Source: JBFYTX01 sp964442335 (GTDB lineage Bacteria > Chloroflexota > Dehalococcoidia > Dehalococcoidales > RBG-16-60-22). Taken from it: a DNA stretch of 10,123 nt. A program made the position numbers and the translations under genes. Positions 6,744-10,123 of this stretch are shown here, piece after piece. A model generated the notes under the pieces. The model was not told the DNA's origin. It did no database searches and saw only the letters and a program-made list of their open reading frames with translations. Location of the stretch: NCBI GenBank assembly GCA_964442335.1, contig CAYTZI010000081.1, forward strand, positions 1 to 10,123, written 5' to 3'. Every line of letters starts with the position of its first letter. The first letter of the stretch is position 1.

Positions 6744-7748
6744 ATGGACAAAATAATTACGTCCAAGAGACTGGTAAGGGGGGTATTCGCATCGGCTGCT
6801 TTGCCCCGGCTGCCGTTTATCCCCTGGTTATTCACCCATGCTGCCAAGCTGGAACAAATACCGCTGCGCAGGATGTTCGCTGACCCGACCCAGTACACAA
6901 AATGTATACAGAACGCCCAGAGACTATATGGCTATGATGCCGTCATCAGCAGCTTCGATTCTTCTCTGGAAACGGAGCTGTGCGGCTGCCCCGTAACCTG
7001 GAGGGACGATTACGAAACGCCGGTCGTCAGCCCGGACCCCGGTTTTGACTTTGGCCGGTTGAAGGATATCAACGTAGCCAGTGCCGCCAAGACGGGAAGG
7101 TTTGGTACCGTTATCGAGTCCTTGCGGCGCATAAATAGCGTCGCCGGGTCAAACCTGGCCCTGGTTGCCGTCATCAGCGGTCCGTTGACCCTGGCGGCCG
7201 GCCTGGCAGGTAGAGATACGCTTAAAGACTTTACTGAAAGGCCCGAGGAAACTGCCGGGACTATCGAAGCTGCCGCCGGGGTCCTCCTTAATGTAATTAA
7301 GGTTTATTGCCAGATGGAGCTCGATATTATCGCTATCGCTGACAGACTGACGACCGCTTTTCCGGTGACATATCTGCCCCGGCTGAAATCGATTTTCTCG
7401 CCTGTTTTAAACGTTATCCGTTTTTACAACGCCTTCTCCGTCCTGCTGCCAGGTGAAGCTTCACCGGATAATGTCGCCAATCTGCTGGACCTCGGTTTTG
7501 ATGGGATAGTTGCCGCGGAAATTGATACAGATACATGGAACGAATTGAAGCGTGGGCGTTCCTGTGTTCTGGGGAAAGCCATTCCTGCCCGTCTCCTCAA
7601 CTCGGAGCCGGGAGAGCTGCAAGCATATCTGGAGAAATATATATCTGTGAAAAACAAACCGGGCGTGTTCTTGACAACGGACTGGGAGGTGCCACCGGAT
7701 ACGCCGCCCGACAATATGCATCTGGTGATGAATATGGTGAGGTCATAA
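6744..7748 (+). CDS. Uroporphyrinogen decarboxylase-fold protein; possible fifth (epsilon-like) subunit of the complex
   Basis: This 334-aa protein has the URO-D/cobamide methyltransferase fold: an RLPFIPW-type N-terminus, YGYDAV then ELCGCPV (about 78-84), SGPLTLAAGLAG (about 145-156), and a C-terminal VPPDTPPDN (316-324) close to the usual PPDTP-x-N ending. It is not heme pathway HemE: the conserved arginine-rich N-terminal substrate motif is absent. It also lacks the zinc ligands of MtaA/MtbA-type methyltransferases: the usual His-x-Cys site is missing, and W314 stands where a cysteine precedes the PPDTP motif. It therefore looks like a repurposed member. It is the fifth gene of the set and about 37 kDa, close to the 34-kDa fifth subunit of acetophenone carboxylase; I cannot recall that subunit's fold well enough to call them homologous. 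The ribosome binding site is weak (GGA at 6733-6735), which suggests coupling to the upstream gene. Confidence 0.8.
   Translation: MDKIITSKRLVRGVFASAALPRLPFIPWLFTHAAKLEQIPLRRMFADPTQYTKCIQNAQRLYGYDAVISSFDSSLETELCGCPVTWRDDYETPVVSPDPGFDFGRLKDINVASAAKTGRFGTVIESLRRINSVAGSNLALVAVISGPLTLAAGLAGRDTLKDFTERPEETAGTIEAAAGVLLNVIKVYCQMELDIIAIADRLTTAFPVTYLPRLKSIFSPVLNVIRFYNAFSVLLPGEASPDNVANLLDLGFDGIVAAEIDTDTWNELKRGRSCVLGKAIPARLLNSEPGELQAYLEKYISVKNKPGVFLTTDWEVPPDTPPDNMHLVMNMVRS
7736..7742 (+). promoter_or_regulatory. Ribosome binding site that fixes the hydrolase start at 7751
   Basis: GGTGAGG lies 8 nt upstream of the ATG at 7751, inside the last codons of the preceding gene. It supports that start over an in-frame ATG at 7535. 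The longer version would overlap the upstream gene by more than 200 nt and add 72 residues with no family character. Confidence 0.7.
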
Positions 7749-7750
7749 AT

Positions 7751-8425
7751 ATGGAAGTAGTCGTGCCGGCCAAACCAGAGCCAGTTAAGCTGGACCTAAA
7801 CAGGGCCGCCTTGATTGTGGTCGATATGCAAAATATCTTCTGTAAAAAGGGCGGGATTTTCGACTTTCTCGGAGTGCTTGATGAAACAAAGGTCAAGCGT
7901 ATTATTGACAGGGACAGGGAGGTAATCGATGCATGCCGGAACAAAGGGATAAAGGTCGTTTATCTCAGAATGGGCTATCGCCCCGACCTTGCCGATGCCG
8001 GGGGACCGGAATCCCCTAACTATCAAAAAGAGCTCGGGGTGGCGGCTATGCGGGAGCATTCGGAATTGCACGGTAAGTTCCTTATCAGGGGAACCCCGGA
8101 TTGGGAGATAATCAACGAGCTTAAGCCTGAGCCGGACGACATAGTCGTCGATAAGCACAGGTACAGCGGCTTCACCAATACTGAGCTTGATACTGTCCTG
8201 AGGACATACAATATTAAGTACCTGTTGTTTATCGGGCTTGCTACTAATGTTTGCGTCGAATCAACAATACGGGATGCCTATTTTCATGAGTACTTTCCCG
8301 TTTTGTTAATCGATGGCTGTGGTAATATCGGCCCGGAATTTACCCAGGAAGCCACCGTCTGGAATGTCACCGAGGTTTTCGGGTGGGCAACCACGTGCCA
8401 TGATTTTATTAAAGCCTTAAAGTAA
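7751..8425 (+). CDS. Isochorismatase-superfamily cysteine hydrolase, RutB/carbamoyl amidohydrolase-like
   Basis: This 224-aa cytoplasmic protein has the full cysteine hydrolase triad: D25 in IVVDMQN, K135 in VVDKHRYSGF and C168 in GLATNVCVEST. The run around C168, with RDAYFHEYF and a GPEFTQ stretch further on, and the FGW near the C-terminus, resembles ureidoacrylate amidohydrolase RutB more than isochorismatase or nicotinamidase. RutB, N-carbamoylsarcosine amidase and biuret hydrolase all cleave carbamoyl or ureido groups, so an N-carbamoyl compound is a sensible guess for the substrate. The gene starts 2 nt after the URO-D-like gene, so it is very probably translationally coupled and belongs to the same pathway. 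If the cluster opens a cyclic ureide, this enzyme would do the next step; in a ketone carboxylation pathway its role is unexplained. The start at 7751 places the family's first beta strand about 20 residues in, as usual. Confidence 0.88.
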   Translation: MEVVVPAKPEPVKLDLNRAALIVVDMQNIFCKKGGIFDFLGVLDETKVKRIIDRDREVIDACRNKGIKVVYLRMGYRPDLADAGGPESPNYQKELGVAAMREHSELHGKFLIRGTPDWEIINELKPEPDDIVVDKHRYSGFTNTELDTVLRTYNIKYLLFIGLATNVCVESTIRDAYFHEYFPVLLIDGCGNIGPEFTQEATVWNVTEVFGWATTCHDFIKALK

Positions 8426-8494
8426 TATCTCCGTTCGTCTAACGCGGGCGGGGTAGCAGCCAGACGGGACAGCCCGTTAAAATCTGGAATACCC

Positions 8495-9643
8495 ATGAAT
8501 AAAAAAACATTTTTCGTACTGGTCTCGACCATGTTCATCTCCATGCTTGCCATGGGTATCGTGTCTCCGTTTCTGCCAATATACGCGGAAGAGCTCGGTG
8601 CGTCAAACCTCGAGATTGGCCTCGTCCAGGCCTCTTTCAGTATCGCCGGTATCGGGACGCTGTTGTTCATAGGCCGGTGGTCAGACCGTTTAGGACGTAA
8701 GCCGTTTCTGCTGAGTGGCCTGGCGGTCCTGACGCTATCTTCGGTCGGCCTGATGTATGCCGATAGTCCCCTCCTCCTCATCATCATGCGCTTTATCCAG
8801 GGGTTGGGAGCCACCGCCCATTTACCTATTGCCCAAGCATACCTTGGTGACATAACCCCGGAGGGCAGCGAAGGTAAATGGATGGGCTACTTCAATGCGG
8901 TACTCTTCGCTGGAGTGGGTGCCGGACCGCTACTCGGGGGGCTTATCGCTGATATGTACTCAATTGTAGCCACATTTTTGTTCATGGCCATCCTAAATTT
9001 CCTGGGGTTGTTAGCCGTCATGATCTTTCTAAAGGAGATGCCACGCAAAGTCGCTGCCAGAGAGCACAGTTCGGTGCTGGCACCCCTGAAAAGCCGGGTA
9101 ATGCTGGGCGTGCTGGTGCAGCGAATGACGAATGGTATCGGAACGTCCTCGCTGATGACTTTTATTCCCATTTTCGCTAATAAACTCGGAATCACCACCG
9201 GACTGATCGGTATCCTGATTGCGATGCGGACGCCGGTCTCTTTCCTACAAACGTATTCCGGGAACCTGGCAGACAGGTGGAACCGACGTTATATGGTAAT
9301 TCAGGGGAGCCTCTTTTCCATGGCTATGATTGCACTCGTGCCGGTTACCGGAGCGTTCTGGCCGCTGCTGATTGTATACGTAGGAGTTACACTTGGGCAA
9401 AGCTATGCAATGCCGGCGACTACTGCCTACACGGTAAAGGAAGGCCGGACCTTCGGGATGGGTATCTGCATGACCTATTTTATGATGGCAATGCAGGTCG
9501 GGAACGGTGTCGGCCCGATTGCCCTGGGATTCATAGCTGATCGTGTCTCTCTGGATTGGGTATTTTACTCGGCAGCTATCGCCCTGTTCATTAGTAATTT
9601 TATATTCTTCTTCACGATCAAAAACTCGGATTCTCTTCCGTAA
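8495..9643 (+). CDS. MFS transporter, 12-TM DHA1-like
   Basis: This 382-aa integral membrane protein of the major facilitator superfamily has the right length for about 12 helices. Motif A is clear in the loop after TM2 (G60-R-W-S-D64-R-L-G-R68-K). A motif B-like RFIQGLGA (99-106) and a motif C-like G140-x3-G144-P-x2-G148-G in TM5 follow, the last being typical of proton antiporters of the DHA1 drug and metabolite efflux group. A second motif A-like NLADRWNRR marks the start of the C-terminal half. The start has only a weak GGA (8486-8488), and 69 nt separate it from the hydrolase, so it could be the distal gene of the operon or have its own weak promoter. Substrate cannot be read from the sequence; position suggests uptake of the ketone or ureide substrate, or export of a product or toxic intermediate. 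Confidence 0.9.
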   Translation: MNKKTFFVLVSTMFISMLAMGIVSPFLPIYAEELGASNLEIGLVQASFSIAGIGTLLFIGRWSDRLGRKPFLLSGLAVLTLSSVGLMYADSPLLLIIMRFIQGLGATAHLPIAQAYLGDITPEGSEGKWMGYFNAVLFAGVGAGPLLGGLIADMYSIVATFLFMAILNFLGLLAVMIFLKEMPRKVAAREHSSVLAPLKSRVMLGVLVQRMTNGIGTSSLMTFIPIFANKLGITTGLIGILIAMRTPVSFLQTYSGNLADRWNRRYMVIQGSLFSMAMIALVPVTGAFWPLLIVYVGVTLGQSYAMPATTAYTVKEGRTFGMGICMTYFMMAMQVGNGVGPIALGFIADRVSLDWVFYSAAIALFISNFIFFFTIKNSDSLP

Positions 9644-9653
9644 TTTATCATAA

Positions 9654-9678
9654 AGTATCATGATACTGTCAGTGACAG
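9654..9678. promoter_or_regulatory. Perfect 14-bp palindrome plus adjoining hairpin; possible operator or terminator element
   Basis: AGTATCATGATACT (9654-9667) is a perfect palindrome. It overlaps by two bases a second dyad, CTGTC-AGT-GACAG (9666-9678). The pair begins 11 nt after the transporter stop codon. No run of T follows, so intrinsic termination is doubtful. A dimeric regulator site is an alternative, although it lies about 65 nt upstream of the -35-like box. Confidence 0.4.
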
Positions 9679-9741
9679 GTGTAGCTCCTCGACCTTCTCC
9701 AACGTAAAACCGGCCTCATTGTATCCAACATCTTTAAATGT

Positions 9742-9768
9742 TTGACAAGTGCTAAAATTTTATATAGG
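9742..9768 (+). promoter_or_regulatory. Candidate sigma70 promoter for the GAF-domain gene
   Basis: TTGACA (9742-9747) is a perfect -35 consensus. An AT-rich TATATAGG stretch follows: TATAGG at 9763-9768 gives a 15-nt spacer, and the 17-nt position reads TAGGCT. The -10 match is therefore mediocre. The site lies about 45 nt upstream of the start at 9814, which is a sensible distance, and suggests a transcription unit separate from the operon. Confidence 0.4.
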
Positions 9769-9813
9769 CTAATCTATGCCAGATAATTATCAGGCACTCG
9801 AGGCTTTTAAAAT

Positions 9814-10123
9814 ATGAAAGCGGACAAGTTAAATAACACCGCATTGCGACAATCAAGAGCCAAAGCAGAGAAGGGGTCGTCCGAGCTTCTGGTATTAAGT
9901 CGAATCTCGGCGGCATTGAGCGGCCTCTGGGACCTGGACGCTATCCTCGGCGTTGCTCTCGATAGTACGCTGGACATTATGAACGGAACTATTGGTGAAA
10001 TCCTTCTCATCGATGAAAAGACCAAGGAACTGGCGCACATCGCCCACCGCGGCCTAAGCAAGGAATTTGTGGAGAACGTACGTCTCAGCCCCGGTGAAGG
10101 TATTACCGGCAATGTCGCCCAGA
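9814..10123 (+). CDS. GAF-domain signalling protein, N-terminal fragment (continues past the window)
   Basis: The reading frame stays open to the right edge and gives 103 residues. After a charged, soluble N-terminus of about 25 residues comes a GAF domain: a helix (LLVLSRISAALSGLWDLDAI), an ILLID strand, then HRGLSKEFVENV and the hallmark SPGEGITGNVA near the window end. GAF domains of this kind bind small ligands or mediate dimerisation and usually precede a histidine kinase, a diguanylate cyclase, a PP2C-type phosphatase or a sigma54 activator. The output domain is off the window, so the class cannot be named. No membrane segment is seen so far, so it is probably cytoplasmic. GAGG at 9800-9803 lies 10 nt before the ATG. 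It could regulate the cluster or be an unrelated neighbour. Confidence 0.8.
   Translation, partial: MKADKLNNTALRQSRAKAEKGSSELLVLSRISAALSGLWDLDAILGVALDSTLDIMNGTIGEILLIDEKTKELAHIAHRGLSKEFVENVRLSPGEGITGNVAQ

Larger units (their letters stand above)
9644..9813. other. 170-nt intergenic region with regulatory-looking structure
   Basis: This is the longest gap in the window and comparatively AT-rich. It holds a perfect palindrome and a short hairpin just after the transporter stop, a 31-codon open stretch on the minus strand without a start, and a -35-like box before the next gene. I see no RNA gene here and no U-tract terminator. Confidence 0.6.

Noticed and set aside
6744..7748. Annotation as heme-pathway uroporphyrinogen decarboxylase HemE.
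   Set aside because: The HemE N-terminal arginine motif and substrate residues are missing, and the neighbours are not tetrapyrrole genes.
7535..7750. N-terminal extension of the hydrolase to the in-frame ATG at 7535 (296 aa).
   Set aside because: It would overlap the upstream gene by more than 200 nt in another frame. The extra residues are low-quality and unlike the family, and a good ribosome binding site precedes the ATG at 7751.
8436..8478. Competing short pairings upstream of the transporter (CGTCT with AGACG; ACGGG-ACAG-CCCGT).
   Set aside because: The stems are only 5 bp and no T-tract follows. There is not enough to call an attenuator or terminator.

Overview
The window is a compact, single-strand (+) bacterial gene cluster of moderate to high GC, with eight protein genes and no RNA genes, CRISPR array or insertion sequence that I can see. 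Short gaps, shared orientation and good ribosome binding sites point to one main operon (45-8425, perhaps extending to 9643), followed by a separately promoted sensor gene cut by the right edge. The host cannot be fixed from the sequence. The anaerobe-type enzyme content, and a hairpin repeat with a GAGCTTGTCGA-type loop that I associate with Chloroflexota/Dehalococcoidia and other environmental genomes, make a sediment or subsurface anaerobe a reasonable guess and no more.

Region 1 (45-6724) encodes an ATP-dependent ketone-carboxylase-like or hydantoinase/oxoprolinase-like complex: a HyuA-type ATPase (672 aa), a small two-CxxC zinc subunit resembling acetone carboxylase gamma (115 aa), a second, paralogous HyuA-type ATPase (711 aa) and a HyuB-type subunit (685 aa). 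Region 2 (6744-7748) adds a 334-aa protein of the uroporphyrinogen decarboxylase fold without the zinc ligands of the methyltransferase branch. The order and sizes (large, small, large, large, mid-size) closely resemble the five-subunit acetophenone carboxylase of Aromatoleum aromaticum as I recall it. They do not match the three-subunit acetone carboxylase or plain two-subunit hydantoinases.

Region 3 (7751-8425) is an isochorismatase-superfamily cysteine hydrolase with a complete D/K/C triad and a RutB-like active-site neighbourhood. It is joined to the preceding gene by a 2-nt gap. This creates a real ambiguity. The zinc subunit and duplicated ATPase favour a carboxylase, while the carbamoyl-hydrolase-like partner would fit ATP-dependent opening of a cyclic amide or ureide followed by removal of a carbamoyl group. 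Region 4 (8495-9643) is a 12-TM MFS transporter that could move the substrate or product.

Region 5 (9644-10123) is a 170-nt spacer with a perfect 14-bp palindrome, an adjacent hairpin and a consensus -35 box, followed by the start of a GAF-domain protein. The only other notable non-coding element is a pair of oppositely oriented hairpin repeats (2428-2496) in the 90-nt gap inside the operon. No regulator, CoA ligase or thiolase is visible to settle the pathway.
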